DNA of 61,007 nt from Deltaproteobacteria bacterium (lineage in GTDB: Bacteria; Desulfobacterota; Desulfobulbia; Desulfobulbales; JAGXFP01): the NCBI GenBank assembly GCA_020056965.1, contig JAGVGT010000041.1:1-61007 (forward strand). The letters run 5' to 3'. Below, piece by piece: positions 1 through 9,046 of the stretch. Each line of letters starts with the position of its first letter. The first letter of the stretch is position 1. The position numbers and the translations under genes were made by a program. Below the pieces are notes generated by a model. The model had not been told where the DNA came from, did not search any database, and saw only the letters and a program-made list of their open reading frames with translations.

Positions 1-258
1 CTCCACCTCGTCGGCCAGGTTTTCTTCCATCAAAAATGGCAGGCTCTGGCGCAACAATCTTTTGCGCCCGCCGGGGATGGTGACCTCGGTGACCAGGACA
101 TCGGTTCCGGGAACCAGCACCACCAACTGTTCTCCCGCCGAGCGGGGAACCTGAGCCAGCGGGCCGCGGCCGTTCCGCAGCTTACCAGAACCGTTGCTGG
201 CCCAGCTTACTTGCTCGGGGGCGGTGGGGCCGAGATAGATGAATAATTGTTTAGCCAT
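1..258 (-). CDS. gspL: Type II secretion protein GspL, N-terminal fragment
   Basis: GspL is the inner-membrane protein that ties the GspE ATPase to the T2SS platform. The 86 visible residues start at an ATG 11 nt after the gspK stop and run off the left window edge. They read as a GspL cytoplasmic N-terminus: MAKQLFIYLGP at the start, and a segment RQSLPFLMEENLADEVE resembling the RQALPFALEDxLA stretch of known GspL proteins. The call rests on that similarity and on the operon position after gspK. The rest of the gene, and gspM if present, lie outside the window. Confidence 0.8.
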   Translation of the reverse strand, partial: MAKQLFIYLGPTAPEQVSWASNGSGKLRNGRGPLAQVPRSAGEQLVVLVPGTDVLVTEVTIPGGRKRLLRQSLPFLMEENLADEVE

Positions 259-269
259 TGCCTGTGCTT

Positions 270-1313
270 TTAATAGGTGCCGATGCTTCGGCTGATTACG
301 GTAATTACCCCGGTATCGCTGCGGTGCAGTACCGAATAGAGTCTTAGTTCAGCATGGCCGAAAATTGCCAGCGCCTCAACCAGAAAATATTTGCTGGCCA
401 GACTTAAGCCGTCAGCGTTCAGGCCGGTCCCTGCCAGGGCCGGACTGGCCAGAAAAGCAGCCATGTCCTTGTAGCCGTCGGCCGGCCGCTCATTGACCAA
501 TTGTTCGGCCAGGGCCGGGAGCAACTGACTGGAGAGGGTTGCCAAGGCCGGGGCGGAGGCGGTGTTGACGTTCAGCATCGTCGTTTCCGGCAGGGTGGTG
601 ATCGATCCTGCCAGGCAACCGTAAATCTCCGGGGTGATCCCCGCCACCAGCAGGAGTTCGCTGGGGGTGGCCATCGGTCGGTTCCCGGTCCGGTATGCCG
701 GTTGCCTGATCAAGTATACTCGATCCTCGGCCCCATTAGGGCGCATTTGCCCGTCCTTGTCAAGCCAGTCGGCAATGGCTGCCGTCTCGATACTGGTTCC
801 GCCGCACGATTCCAGCAGCCGCCCCAGGCGTTTCTCGGCCAGGGCGACGGCGGCCGCATCATTACTCACCAGGTTGTTGAGGTTAATTCTGCCCTGTAAA
901 TCGCTGATCCGACCGGACACCATGCCCTGATCGACGGCGGTCGGCGGTAATCCCTGCGCCCAGGGCTCACCCCAATGGTCGCGATCATTCTGGCTGCGGT
1001 CGCGGCGTAACACCTTGCCAGCCCAATCTTCCAACCCCTGGGCCAGGAGTTGCGCCTGGTCGCTTTCCGCCAGGTTGGCGGTGCGGCGCATCTCCAGTTG
1101 CCGCGACCAGGACATGGAGAGCACCAGCACGGTCATCAGGGCGGTGACCAGGAGTACGGTCAGGAGCGCCACCCCCTGTTGGTTTGCTGCCGAAACCCAA
1201 ATATGCGTATAACCTGGTCGGCTTCGGAGATTACGCGGTCCTGGGTGTACTTTCTCGGCGCTGCCCAGTCGTCTTCGCATACCACTTTTGCTTTGGAATC
1301 GGTCGCCGGACAT
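270..1313 (-). CDS. gspK: Type II secretion minor pseudopilin GspK
   Basis: GspK caps the tip of the T2SS pseudopilus as a GspI-J-K complex. I place the start at the ATG at 1313, one base after the gspJ TGA, giving 347 residues. A type IV prepilin-like stretch QQGVALLTVLLVTALM lies near residues 45-60; it lacks Glu at position +5, as is usual for GspK. The body contains the GspK signature LQGRINLNNL and a later LNVNTASAPAL helix-hairpin region. The leader before the cleavage site would be about 47 residues, much longer than normal. No ATG or good GTG lies closer except Met12 at 1280, so the true start is uncertain. Confidence 0.88.
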   Translation of the reverse strand: MSGDRFQSKSGMRRRLGSAEKVHPGPRNLRSRPGYTHIWVSAANQQGVALLTVLLVTALMTVLVLSMSWSRQLEMRRTANLAESDQAQLLAQGLEDWAGKVLRRDRSQNDRDHWGEPWAQGLPPTAVDQGMVSGRISDLQGRINLNNLVSNDAAAVALAEKRLGRLLESCGGTSIETAAIADWLDKDGQMRPNGAEDRVYLIRQPAYRTGNRPMATPSELLLVAGITPEIYGCLAGSITTLPETTMLNVNTASAPALATLSSQLLPALAEQLVNERPADGYKDMAAFLASPALAGTGLNADGLSLASKYFLVEALAIFGHAELRLYSVLHRSDTGVITVISRSIGTY

Positions 1314-1314
1314 G

Positions 1315-2013
1315 TCAACCGCCCTCCGGCAGCAGAAAAATCCGCTCCAGACGACCCCAGCCTTCCACCTCCAGAACCACCCGCACGGCCCGGGGCAGGG
1401 CGGTAATTTGCGGCGGCGGGAAGGCGGGGGGCCATTCTGGAAAGCTCTGGTCCAAACCGGCCAGGAAGGAGACTTCAAAGTTGCTCACCCCGCTGAGCAG
1501 GGGCTGGATGTACGGGGTGCTGTCCTGGGCCTGATCCAGGACCGGCCAGGCCAGCCGCTCCAGTTTGCCGTCCCGCAGGCGGAAGGCCACCCGCTGCAGG
1601 GAGCAGCGGGGTTGGCCCAAGGGGTTGCTGCGCCCCGCGCTGGTCATCTCCAGCTGCTCCTCGGTCCCCGGCCAGAGCAGGGGCGGCAGTTCCACATCGT
1701 AGCCCCCGCGCACCGGCCGATTAGTCACCTGGCCCAGGTCCCGGCCCAGAACCTGCATGGTTTTTTGCAGTTCCCGCAAGGACTTGCCGGCCTCGTCGAG
1801 ACGGCTGGAGGTGGCCAGGAGCATGGCCAGACTGCTGTAAATGGAAGCGGCCATGATGGCAAAGATGGTCAGGGCCACCAAGAGTTCCAGCAGAGTAAAG
1901 CCCTTTGCCTTGCCGCGGCTGACTTTGTGGATTCTCGCCAGAGCGGTTACCCGGGCGGGCGTCAACCCTTGGGCGCCGACCGAACCGGGTGTTCTTTTAG
2001 CTTCCCTGGTCAT
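1315..2013 (-). CDS. gspJ: Type II secretion minor pseudopilin GspJ
   Basis: This is a pseudopilin of 232 residues that would be processed by prepilin peptidase and assembled at the pseudopilus tip with GspI and GspK. The N-methylation motif KGFTLLELLVALTIFAIMA sits at about residues 37-55, after a basic leader that is long for the family. The gene lies 11 nt downstream of gspI and its TGA is one base from the gspK start, so the three are surely co-translated. Identity as J rather than H rests on size (H is shorter), the conserved start of the mature domain and the position between I and K. Confidence 0.87.
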   Translation of the reverse strand: MTREAKRTPGSVGAQGLTPARVTALARIHKVSRGKAKGFTLLELLVALTIFAIMAASIYSSLAMLLATSSRLDEAGKSLRELQKTMQVLGRDLGQVTNRPVRGGYDVELPPLLWPGTEEQLEMTSAGRSNPLGQPRCSLQRVAFRLRDGKLERLAWPVLDQAQDSTPYIQPLLSGVSNFEVSFLAGLDQSFPEWPPAFPPPQITALPRAVRVVLEVEGWGRLERIFLLPEGG

Positions 2014-2024
2014 CAGACGACCAC

Positions 2025-2399
2025 CTACGATTGGCCCAGGAACATGGTCAGGCTGGCCAGGGGGCTTGCGGCTTGACCATCGGCCGAGCGCACCTCGATG
2101 GTGACGACCTGCATGTCCGGATCCGGTGAAACCTTGCCGGTCGCCCGCCAGCGCCAGCGTCGGTCGCCCATCAGGTCCGTGCCTTCGGCGCCGTTTTCAC
2201 CCAGCCATTGCCCGGCCAGACGCAGTTCGTTGGCGCGATTCATGGCCACCCAGCCGGCCAGGGTTTTCTCCCGCAGGTAGTCGGCGTTGGCGATCATCAG
2301 CGAGTTGCCTCGCAGGAAGCCCAGGACGACGATGCTCATGATCGCCAGGGCCACCAGGATCTCCAGCAGGGTAAAGCCTTGCTCTGCGCGCCGCGCCAT
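2025..2399 (-). CDS. gspI: Type II secretion minor pseudopilin GspI
   Basis: Short pseudopilin, about 124 residues, with a compact leader MARRAEQG followed by the cleavage and N-methylation motif FTLLEILVALAIMSIVVLGF. The following segment, with helix residues MNRANELRL, matches the GspI pattern in which Asn and Glu follow the first helix. The ATG at 2399 is preferred; a TTG at 2405 in the same frame would add two residues. It begins directly after gspF. In most T2SS operons gspG and gspH lie between F and I, but here there is no room for them. Confidence 0.85.
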   Translation of the reverse strand: MARRAEQGFTLLEILVALAIMSIVVLGFLRGNSLMIANADYLREKTLAGWVAMNRANELRLAGQWLGENGAEGTDLMGDRRWRWRATGKVSPDPDMQVVTIEVRSADGQAASPLASLTMFLGQS

Positions 2400-2407
2400 A
2401 ATCAAAA

Positions 2408-3628
2408 TTAGTGAACCAGCTGGTTTAACTCGAAAACCGGCAGCAGCACGGCCAGGACGATCAGCAGGACCAGGCCGCCCATGGCCAGGATCAACAGAGG
2501 CTCGAAGACGGCCGTGGCCAGGCCGGTTTTCATGACGATTTCCTGCTCCTGGCTGGCGGCGGCCTGGTCGAGCATCCGGGCCAGGTCGCTGCCGGCCTCG
2601 CCGCTGGCGATGAGATGGATGACTAGGGGCGGAAAGGCCCGGGTTTTAGTCAGGGCCTGACTGATCGACTCGCCTTCCCGGACTCTTTGGGCGGCGGAGG
2701 TTACCGCCTCGCGCAGGGCCAGATTGGTCAGGACCTCGGCGGCGATGTTCATGCCGTTCAAGGCTGGCACCCCGCTGGTCACCAGGATCGAGAAGGTACG
2801 GGCAAAGCGGGCGACCTCGAGGCCTTGGATGAACTTGCCCAACAGAGGAACGGTCAGCAGCTGCTGATGGAATCGGTAGCGCGCCCCGGGCCGGGCCAGC
2901 AGCACCCGGCCGGTGATGGCGGCCGCAATCAGGATGGCCAGCGCCGCCAGGCCGTAGTGGCGGACCAGATTGCTGGTCATGATTAACAGTCTGGTGAGGA
3001 GCGGCAGTTGCTGGTGGAGATTCTTGAAGACGGTGACGATCTGAGGCACCACGTAACCAAGGAGCCCGATGACCACCAGCAGGGCGACGGTGGTGAGCAG
3101 CACCGGGTAGGCCAGGGCCAGGATCACCTTCTGTTGGAGTTGCTGCTTGAATTCGACGTAGTCGGCCAAGCGCTCCAGGACCCGGTCCAGGCTGCCGGAG
3201 CTTTCGCCGGCGGCCACGGTGGCCCGGTAAAAATCGGGGAAGATGGCCGGGAAGTCGCCCAGGGCCGCGGCCAGGGACTGGCCCTCCTGGACCCGGGAGC
3301 GCAGCGCCGCCGTAACCTTCTTCATGGTCGCCTGTTCGGTCTGGTTGGCGACGACCTGTAAGCCCTTATCCAGAGGGGAACCGGAACGGACCATGGTGGC
3401 CAGCTGCCGGGTGAAGAGGACCAGGGCCGGCATGCCCACCGAGAGGCGGCGCCGGAAAAAGCCACCGGGGCGCCGGCCCTGTTCCTGGCCGCCGACTTCC
3501 TCCACCGCCAGCGGCATGAGCCCCTGATCGCGCAGGAGTTGACGGACCTGGCGGGCGGTATCACCGGCCAGGACCCCGCTCTTCTTGCGGCCCTTGGTAT
3601 CGACTGCCGAGTATTCGAAGGCGCCCAT
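2408..3628 (-). CDS. gspF: Type II secretion inner-membrane platform protein GspF
   Basis: Polytopic inner-membrane platform protein of 406 residues, the family's usual length. It starts with the conserved MGAFEYSAVDTKGRKKSGV and contains two T2SSF repeats: the first at about 70-195 (with the motif FTRQLATMVRSGSPL) and the second at about 270-395 (FARTFSILVTSGVPAL). Hydrophobic segments lie near 170-190, 220-240 and 375-400. Its ATG directly abuts the gspE TAA. It would cooperate with the GspE ATPase to add pseudopilins. Confidence 0.95.
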   Translation of the reverse strand: MGAFEYSAVDTKGRKKSGVLAGDTARQVRQLLRDQGLMPLAVEEVGGQEQGRRPGGFFRRRLSVGMPALVLFTRQLATMVRSGSPLDKGLQVVANQTEQATMKKVTAALRSRVQEGQSLAAALGDFPAIFPDFYRATVAAGESSGSLDRVLERLADYVEFKQQLQQKVILALAYPVLLTTVALLVVIGLLGYVVPQIVTVFKNLHQQLPLLTRLLIMTSNLVRHYGLAALAILIAAAITGRVLLARPGARYRFHQQLLTVPLLGKFIQGLEVARFARTFSILVTSGVPALNGMNIAAEVLTNLALREAVTSAAQRVREGESISQALTKTRAFPPLVIHLIASGEAGSDLARMLDQAAASQEQEIVMKTGLATAVFEPLLILAMGGLVLLIVLAVLLPVFELNQLVH

Positions 3629-5152
3629 TTACTCTTCCTCGCCGCCCAGATCTTCCTGGGTGGCGCGGAGAACCTCTTCCAGGGTGGTCTCGCCGGCCAG
3701 CACGTTGGCGATGCCGTCGGCCCGGAGACTGGGGCTTTTGCGGCGGGCGTATTCCTCCATGGCCTGCTCGCCGGACTGGTCGTGGATCATGCCGCGCAGG
3801 GCATCGGTGACCTCGACGAATTCGAAGAGCCCCTTGCGGCCCGAATAACCGCGCAGGTTGCAGGCCGGACAGCCGACGGCCCGGTAGATCGTCGGCGGCC
3901 GGTCGGCGGGCTGCCCCAGCACCCGGCATTCACCGGCGCTGGCCTGGTGCGGCGCCCGGCATTTTTTGCAGAGCAGGCGGACCAGCCGCTGGGCCAGGAC
4001 CCCGCTCAAGGTGGAGGCCAGCAGAAACGGCTCGATGCCCATGTCCCGGAGCCGGGTCACGGCGCCGGTGGCGTTGTTGGTATGGAGGGTTGAAAAGACC
4101 AGGTGGCCGGTGAGGCTGGCCTGCACCGCGATTTCGGCGGTCTCCCGGTCGCGGATTTCGCCGATCATCACCACGTCGGGATCCTGGCGGAGGATGGCCC
4201 GCAGTCCCCGGGCAAAGGTCATCTCCACCTTGGTGTTGACCTGGGTCTGGCCGATGCCGTCCAGGTAGTATTCAATCGGGTCCTCGACGGTCATGATGTT
4301 GCGGCTGGACTCGTTCAGCCGGGAGATGGCGGCGTAGAGGGTGGTGGTCTTGCCGCTGCCGGTGGGACCGGTGACCAGGATGATGCCGTTGGGCCGGCGG
4401 ATCAGGTGGTCCAAACGATCCTGCATCTCCTGCGACATCCCCAACTGCTCAAGATCGAGCCGCCCGGCCTGTTTGTCCAGGAGGCGCAGCACCACCCGTT
4501 CGCCGGCGGCGGAAGGGATGGTGGAAACCCGGACATCGACGGGGTGGCTGGCCACCCGCACCGAAAAGCGGCCATCCTGGGGTAACCGTTTTTCGGCGAT
4601 GTCGAGATCGGCCATGACCTTGATCCGGGAGATAATCAGGGCCGCCAGGCCGCGATTGGGCTGGAGGACCTCGCGGAGCTGGCCGTCGACCCGGAAGCGC
4701 ACTACCAGCCGGTTTTCGAAGGACTCAATGTGGATGTCCGAGGCATTTTCCCGCACCGCCTCGGTTAATAAGCCATTGATCAAGCGGATGATCGGGGCGC
4801 CGTCCTCGCTTTCCAGGAGGTCGGCGGTGACCGGCATCTGCTGGGCCAGGGCCTGCAAGTCCAGGTGGTCGCTTAAATCGTCGGCGATCTGAATGGTGTC
4901 GCCCGCCCCGGATTCATAGAATTTCCGGGCCAGTTCGTCGAAGCGTTCCGGGGAGACCTCTTCGAGCAGCACCGGAAAATCAGCATGCCGACGGACCTCG
5001 GCCAGGATGCGGGGGGCAAGACCGGGCCGGCAGACCGCCCGGATTTGCTCGCCCTCGCGTTCGGCGAGAAAGACCCCGTGCCGCCGGACAAAGTTGTAGG
5101 GCAGCCGGGTGCGGGTGGCGGTTTCGCCGGGGGTGGTTTCTTCCAAAGGCAT
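3629..5152 (-). CDS. gspE: Type II secretion ATPase GspE
   Basis: Cytoplasmic AAA-type ATPase, 507 residues, that powers pseudopilus assembly. Walker [11 protein letters not shown] is at residues 262-271, followed by the Asp box and Walker B region with [12 protein letters not shown] and the His box [15 protein letters not shown] four-cysteine zinc site (CKKC and CPAC, with 37 residues between the pairs) lies in the C-terminal third, typical of GspE. The N1E domain that would bind GspL spans roughly the first 100 residues. It lies between gspD (11 nt upstream) and gspF (directly adjoining). Confidence 0.96.
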   Translation of the reverse strand: MPLEETTPGETATRTRLPYNFVRRHGVFLAEREGEQIRAVCRPGLAPRILAEVRRHADFPVLLEEVSPERFDELARKFYESGAGDTIQIADDLSDHLDLQALAQQMPVTADLLESEDGAPIIRLINGLLTEAVRENASDIHIESFENRLVVRFRVDGQLREVLQPNRGLAALIISRIKVMADLDIAEKRLPQDGRFSVRVASHPVDVRVSTIPSAAGERVVLRLLDKQAGRLDLEQLGMSQEMQDRLDHLIRRPNGIILVTGPTGSGKTTTLYAAISRLNESSRNIMTVEDPIEYYLDGIGQTQVNTKVEMTFARGLRAILRQDPDVVMIGEIRDRETAEIAVQASLTGHLVFSTLHTNNATGAVTRLRDMGIEPFLLASTLSGVLAQRLVRLLCKKCRAPHQASAGECRVLGQPADRPPTIYRAVGCPACNLRGYSGRKGLFEFVEVTDALRGMIHDQSGEQAMEEYARRKSPSLRADGIANVLAGETTLEEVLRATQEDLGGEEE

Positions 5153-5163
5153 GGCTGAAGACC

Positions 5164-7140
5164 TTATTGGTTGACTTCCATGGCCGGCAGCACCGGCGGG
5201 ACGACCTGGGGCAGCAGGGCCACGCCATCGCGACTCCGTTCTTCCTGGAGGCGCCGCATGTAGTCATACTTATCGAAGGTGATGCGGCTGCCCTGGGCCT
5301 GGTCGCGGAGGATGGTGGGGCGCAGGAAGATCATCAGATTGCGCTTGTTGTGGCTGGACGTGGTGTATCGGAACAGCCAGCCCAGGAAGGGGATGTCGCC
5401 TAGGAGTGGCACCTTGGAGACGGTTTCCTGAATGTCGTCACTGATCAGTCCACCCAACACCAGGATCCGGCCGTCGTCCACGATGACGTTGGTCTTGATC
5501 GAGCGGGTGGCGGTGGTCTGGAGGCCGATGGTGGTGTCTTTGAGGCTGGAGACCTCCTGGGCGATGTTCAAGCGGATGGTGTCCCCCTCGTTGATCTGCG
5601 GGGTCACCTTCAGTTTCAGACCAACATCCTTGCGTTCGTAAGTGGTGAACGGGTTCTGCACGGTGGTGCTGGTGCTGCCGACGCCGGTATAGCTACCGGT
5701 GGCCATGGGGACATTATCGCCGACGATAATTTCCGCCTCCTCGTTATCCATAGTGACCAGCGAGGGGGTGGAGAGGATGTTGGAATCTCTGTTGCTGGCC
5801 AGGGCGCTGACCAGGGCACTGAGGTTGAGGATCTGCACGCCGCCGATGGTGGTGCTGCCGTCAAGATAGCCAAGATTGAAGCCGGAGAGATTTGCTAAAC
5901 CGGCCGTCAAGCCGGCTGCGGTACTCATGCTGTTAATGGAGGGGTTGCTGCCATTGCTGAAGTTGGTGCCGCCGATGAACCCCCGGTTGCTACCCGCCAC
6001 GATATCGGTGCCTCGCCACTGCACGCCCAGTTCGGCACTGGGGTTGACGTTGATCTCGGCAATGACCGCTTCGATATGGACCTGGGGCCGGCGGATATCG
6101 AGCTTGCGAATTACCCCTTGCAGGGACTTCATGGTGGCGGCCGGGGCGGTGATGATCAGGGCATTGGTGGCCTCGTCGGCCTGGATGTTGAAGTCGAGCC
6201 CCTTGGCGGCGGAGGCTGGAACGGCAGCCTGGCCGGGACTGGCGGCCCGGGCCGGTTCCATCTTGGTCAGCAGCGGGGTCAGGTCCTTGGCCTTGGCATA
6301 TTTAAGAAAGACCACCTGGGTGTCGCCTTCGACCTCGATGGGGGTATCCAGGTGGGCAACCAGGGCCTTGGCCCGCAGCCGTTCGCCCTCCCCGCCGCTG
6401 ATGATGACGCTGTTGGTCCGCTCGTCGGCGATCAGCTTCAAGCCGCTGCTGTCGCCCGGGGGTTTGGCGGCCTGGCCGGTGAGTCCGGTCATCACCCTGA
6501 CCACATCAGCGGCGGCGGCATACTGCAGTTTGACCACCTCGATCTCGCCGCTGCGGTCCTGATCGAGTTGGTCGATCATTTGCTGGAGACGGGCGATGTT
6601 GCCGGCCCGGTCGGAGATGATCAGAAGGTTGCTGTCCGGCTGGGCGGCCAGATAGCTCTTGGGCGGCAGGAGCGGCCGCAGGACGGCGATCAGTTTGTCG
6701 GCCGCCACATGCTGCAGGGGAATCAGGGTGGTGACCATGCTGTCGGCGGGAGTCTCGGTCTCGCCGTCGGGCAAGGGACCCCAGCCGTCGTGCTTGGCCT
6801 GCTCCAGGGGGATGATCTTGGTGACCTCGCCATCCTCGACGGCGGCAAAATCATGGACCTGGAGGATGGCCAGGAAGATCGGGTAGACCTCTTTTTCGGG
6901 GACGTCGCGGGCGGCGATAATGGTGACTTTGCCTTTGACCCGGGGGTCGATGATGAAGGTCCGGCCGGTGATCTTGGAAATACTGGCGACCACCGTGGCG
7001 ATGTCCACGTCCTGGAAGTTGAGGGTAACGCGAGTCCCTTCCTTTACCTGCTCGGCGGCGGTCAGGGGAAAAGGGATCAGAATGGTCAGCCCCAGAAGCA
7101 GGGAAAAGGCCAGGGTAGTGAGATGTCGGCGTGTGCTCAT
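5164..7140 (-). CDS. gspD: Type II secretion outer-membrane secretin GspD
   Basis: Secretin of 658 residues forming the outer-membrane channel of the T2SS. A signal peptide covers about residues 1-29 (ending LTAA). The N0 domain starts near residue 38 ([20 protein letters not shown]), followed by N1-N3 repeats with the IIRLQQ/VIRKLD-type helices, and a secretin domain starting near [20 protein letters not shown]. The C-terminus has the expected [17 protein letters not shown] motif. No C-terminal pilotin-binding extension is obvious beyond about 40 residues. It is separated from gspC by 84 nt that contain a hairpin repeat also found upstream of the pilus secretin gene. Confidence 0.96.
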   Translation of the reverse strand: MSTRRHLTTLAFSLLLGLTILIPFPLTAAEQVKEGTRVTLNFQDVDIATVVASISKITGRTFIIDPRVKGKVTIIAARDVPEKEVYPIFLAILQVHDFAAVEDGEVTKIIPLEQAKHDGWGPLPDGETETPADSMVTTLIPLQHVAADKLIAVLRPLLPPKSYLAAQPDSNLLIISDRAGNIARLQQMIDQLDQDRSGEIEVVKLQYAAAADVVRVMTGLTGQAAKPPGDSSGLKLIADERTNSVIISGGEGERLRAKALVAHLDTPIEVEGDTQVVFLKYAKAKDLTPLLTKMEPARAASPGQAAVPASAAKGLDFNIQADEATNALIITAPAATMKSLQGVIRKLDIRRPQVHIEAVIAEINVNPSAELGVQWRGTDIVAGSNRGFIGGTNFSNGSNPSINSMSTAAGLTAGLANLSGFNLGYLDGSTTIGGVQILNLSALVSALASNRDSNILSTPSLVTMDNEEAEIIVGDNVPMATGSYTGVGSTSTTVQNPFTTYERKDVGLKLKVTPQINEGDTIRLNIAQEVSSLKDTTIGLQTTATRSIKTNVIVDDGRILVLGGLISDDIQETVSKVPLLGDIPFLGWLFRYTTSSHNKRNLMIFLRPTILRDQAQGSRITFDKYDYMRRLQEERSRDGVALLPQVVPPVLPAMEVNQ

Positions 7141-7160
7141 GAGGTTGTCTCTCTGGGTTA

Positions 7161-7210
7161 GGAGCCGTTATAAAATGGCTTGGGCAATTTTGGTCTTGTT
7201 GAACGGCTCC
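7161..7210 (-). repeat. Hairpin repeat upstream of gspD (copy 1)
   Basis: A 9-bp perfect inverted repeat, GGAGCCGTT (7161-7169) with AACGGCTCC (7202-7210), lies in the gspC-gspD gap about 20 nt before the gspD start. A closely related sequence occurs at 24991-25043 before the other secretin gene in the window. In the shared part the two agree through GGAGCCGTTA, then AAAAT, then a GTTG/CTTG and CAA core. It is either a dispersed repeat or an intercistronic mRNA element. Confidence 0.7.
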
Positions 7211-7224
7211 GATCTTTTTCCTGG

Positions 7225-8166
7225 TCAGCCACCAATATTGTATACCCGGGACTCGCGGCGGCCATTACGGTTGATTTCAACGGTGACCTGACCGCCATTT
7301 TTAACTAACTGGTAGGCGGCAAGACCTTCCTGAATGTTGTTCATGGCCCGCCCGTTGACGCTCAGCAGAATGTCGCCGGGCAGCAGACCCAGGGTATTCA
7401 AGAGCTTGCTGTTTTGGACGGCAACCAGCCGGTAACCTTTCTGCTGGCTGTTTTCCGAATAGACTTCCACCCCGACCTCCTTGGCCAGTCCGGGGACGTC
7501 GGCCAGCTTTTCATCCCAGTAGTCCCGCTTGATCTGCCAGTTTATCCCATCGCCGCGGGGCTGGATATAATCGCCGGCGGCCCTTGGTGCTGCAGTCCTT
7601 GGCACCGGACCCGCCGTGGGAGCGGGTTTGTCAAATCCTTCCAGATACAAGGTTTCCAAGATGCCGGTTCGGCTGATGATGACCCGGTCCGGGTGGATTT
7701 CCCGGATGACCACGTTGCCGGAAATCTCCTCGCCCTGGCTGTACAGCTGCTCGGTGGCGCTACCCCGCTCGGCGATGATTGCCAAGGCCCGGCGCATGGG
7801 GCGAACAGCGACTATTCCCTTGAGTACCAGGTTTAGATTGGTGGCCGGGGCGGTTTCAACCAGGCCCCCTTGAGGAGATAAGGCTCCGGCGGCCTGGCCG
7901 AACAGGGCGATTTCTTCGGTGGCAGCAGGCAGGCGGTTTTGGGAAGTCCGGGGGCCGGCGGGCGCTTTTTGCCCGGGAAGTTGGCCGGGAGGGGCGGAGC
8001 GACCTTTGCTCAGGAAAGAGGCGCCTGCCTGCCAGGTCAGGTCGGCCCCGGTGCGGGCCACCAGGAAGAGCAGCAACAGGGTGACGGAAAAGCGCAAAGC
8101 TGCCTGCGTCTTCCCCGACCTGAACAGGTTGCCCAGATGGGACTTGATGGATTCGACGGCGGACAT
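7225..8166 (-). CDS. gspC: Type II secretion inner-membrane protein GspC
   Basis: Bitopic inner-membrane protein, 313 residues, that links the inner-membrane platform to the GspD secretin. One membrane segment lies at about residues 25-42 (RFSVTLLLLFLVARTG). A proline-rich linker follows, then a GspC homology region at about 105-175 (LNLVLKGIVAVRP, then GEEISGNVVIREI) and a C-terminal PDZ-like domain from about 215 (GYRLVAVQNSKLLNTLGLLP, then GDILLSVNGRAM). It is the first gene of the operon; the gap upstream carries a candidate promoter. Confidence 0.92.
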   Translation of the reverse strand: MSAVESIKSHLGNLFRSGKTQAALRFSVTLLLLFLVARTGADLTWQAGASFLSKGRSAPPGQLPGQKAPAGPRTSQNRLPAATEEIALFGQAAGALSPQGGLVETAPATNLNLVLKGIVAVRPMRRALAIIAERGSATEQLYSQGEEISGNVVIREIHPDRVIISRTGILETLYLEGFDKPAPTAGPVPRTAAPRAAGDYIQPRGDGINWQIKRDYWDEKLADVPGLAKEVGVEVYSENSQQKGYRLVAVQNSKLLNTLGLLPGDILLSVNGRAMNNIQEGLAAYQLVKNGGQVTVEINRNGRRESRVYNIGG

Positions 8167-8212
8167 TTGCTACGCCTTTGATCGGTAACCGTTTGCAGGA
8201 GACATAAAAGGG

Positions 8213-8241
8213 ATCATAACTAATATTTGTCAGTTATCCAA
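8213..8241 (-). promoter_or_regulatory. Candidate sigma70 promoter for the gsp operon
   Basis: On the minus strand a -10 TATGAT (8213-8218) is spaced 17 nt from TTGGAT (8236-8241), about 47 nt before the gspC start. The -10 matches consensus at five of six positions but the -35 only at three, so this is tentative. Confidence 0.4.
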
Positions 8242-8264
8242 CTATCCAGACAATTCTGATAAAT

Positions 8265-8398
8265 AAAACGGCTTCGTAGTCGCTCGGGTGAAAAGACCGA
8301 AGCTAGTCGTCCGCGCAGCAAGCCGCAAGAACGAAGGGAAGTACCAATCACCCAGCTGAGTTATCGTTGCGCGAGTCGGTCGATTTAGACCGGTTTTG
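8265..8398 (+). other. Structured intergenic segment, possible small RNA
   Basis: The roughly 300-nt gap between gspC and the acidic-tail gene holds no convincing reading frame but many short complementary blocks. GCTTCG (8271-8276) pairs with CGAAGC (8298-8303). GGGTGA (8286-8291) could pair with TCACCC (8348-8353), and CGCGCA (8312-8317) with TGCGCG (about 8368-8373); these last two pairings interleave like a pseudoknot. At the 3' end CGGTC-GATTTA-GACCG (8377-8392) followed by GTTTT looks like a weak plus-strand terminator. I do not recognise it as a known RNA family. Confidence 0.25.
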
Positions 8399-8410
8399 GC
8401 CATAAATGCA

Positions 8411-8431
8411 AAACGCCCTTCGAGGGCGTTT
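8411..8431 (-). terminator. Terminator after the acidic-tail gene
   Basis: An eight-base-pair stem AAACGCCC/GGGCGTTT with a five-base loop lies about 30 nt downstream of the minus-strand gene that ends at 8463. On the minus strand it is followed by a short T run (the last stem bases plus one more T), consistent with a Rho-independent terminator. Confidence 0.7.
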
Positions 8432-8462
8432 ACATAACTCCTACAGATGAGCTGCGAGGCGA

Positions 8463-8837
8463 CTAAATGTCGTCGTCGTCCAGGTCGTCAAGTTCCTCAT
8501 CCTCAAGGCCGTCGCCGCTCTCTTCGCCGTCGTCGGTCTCCTCGTCGCTGTCAGCTACATCACCGTCTTCGGTTTCGTCGCCGGCCTCATCAAACTCTTC
8601 CAGGTCCCCCGCTCCCGGGGCGTCTTCCTTGCGAATGGCCTTGGGTGTCTTGGCGGCGGGCATGATGATCTCGATGATCTTTTTGATCTCCAAGTCGATG
8701 CCCGGGTCGGTCTTGCAGACCTGGCAGTCGGTCAGGTGGGTGCGCATGAAATCGACCATGCGGGCCGGGGCCATGGCCTCGTCCTGCACCTGTATGTACC
8801 AGTTCTTGATGAGCTTGATGAGGCGCTCACATTTCAT
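8463..8837 (-). CDS. Small protein with HX3CX2C motif and acidic tail
   Basis: A 124-residue protein I do not recognise by name. The N-terminal half (1-60) is helical, with Cys3 and the motif H34-x3-C38-x2-C41, which resembles the metal site of zinc-finger anti-sigma domains. The C-terminal half (about 70-124) is mostly Asp and Glu, encoded by GAC/GAG/GAT runs, and ends DDDDI. The start is well supported: AGGAG lies about 9 nt before the ATG. A terminator follows the gene. It could be a regulator or a chaperone-like acidic protein; no sigma-factor gene sits beside it, so the anti-sigma reading is only an analogy. Confidence 0.7.
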   Translation of the reverse strand: MKCERLIKLIKNWYIQVQDEAMAPARMVDFMRTHLTDCQVCKTDPGIDLEIKKIIEIIMPAAKTPKAIRKEDAPGAGDLEEFDEAGDETEDGDVADSDEETDDGEESGDGLEDEELDDLDDDDI

Positions 8838-9046
8838 AAAGCGGTTACTCCTGAGCGGGTTGTCCTGGGGGTGGATGGATGGAAGCGGAAAGTCTAGGCT
8901 CGCCGGTCCCCGTCCGGTTCTGCCGGATAATAAAACAAACGCGCCTTTTATTTCAATGGGAATCAGGTGTAAAGATATTTCTTTGGAAATAGAGCCAGAA
9001 AAGGGTTGTCACGCCCAGGGGCGGCCATTATCATGGCGGTGGCGGA

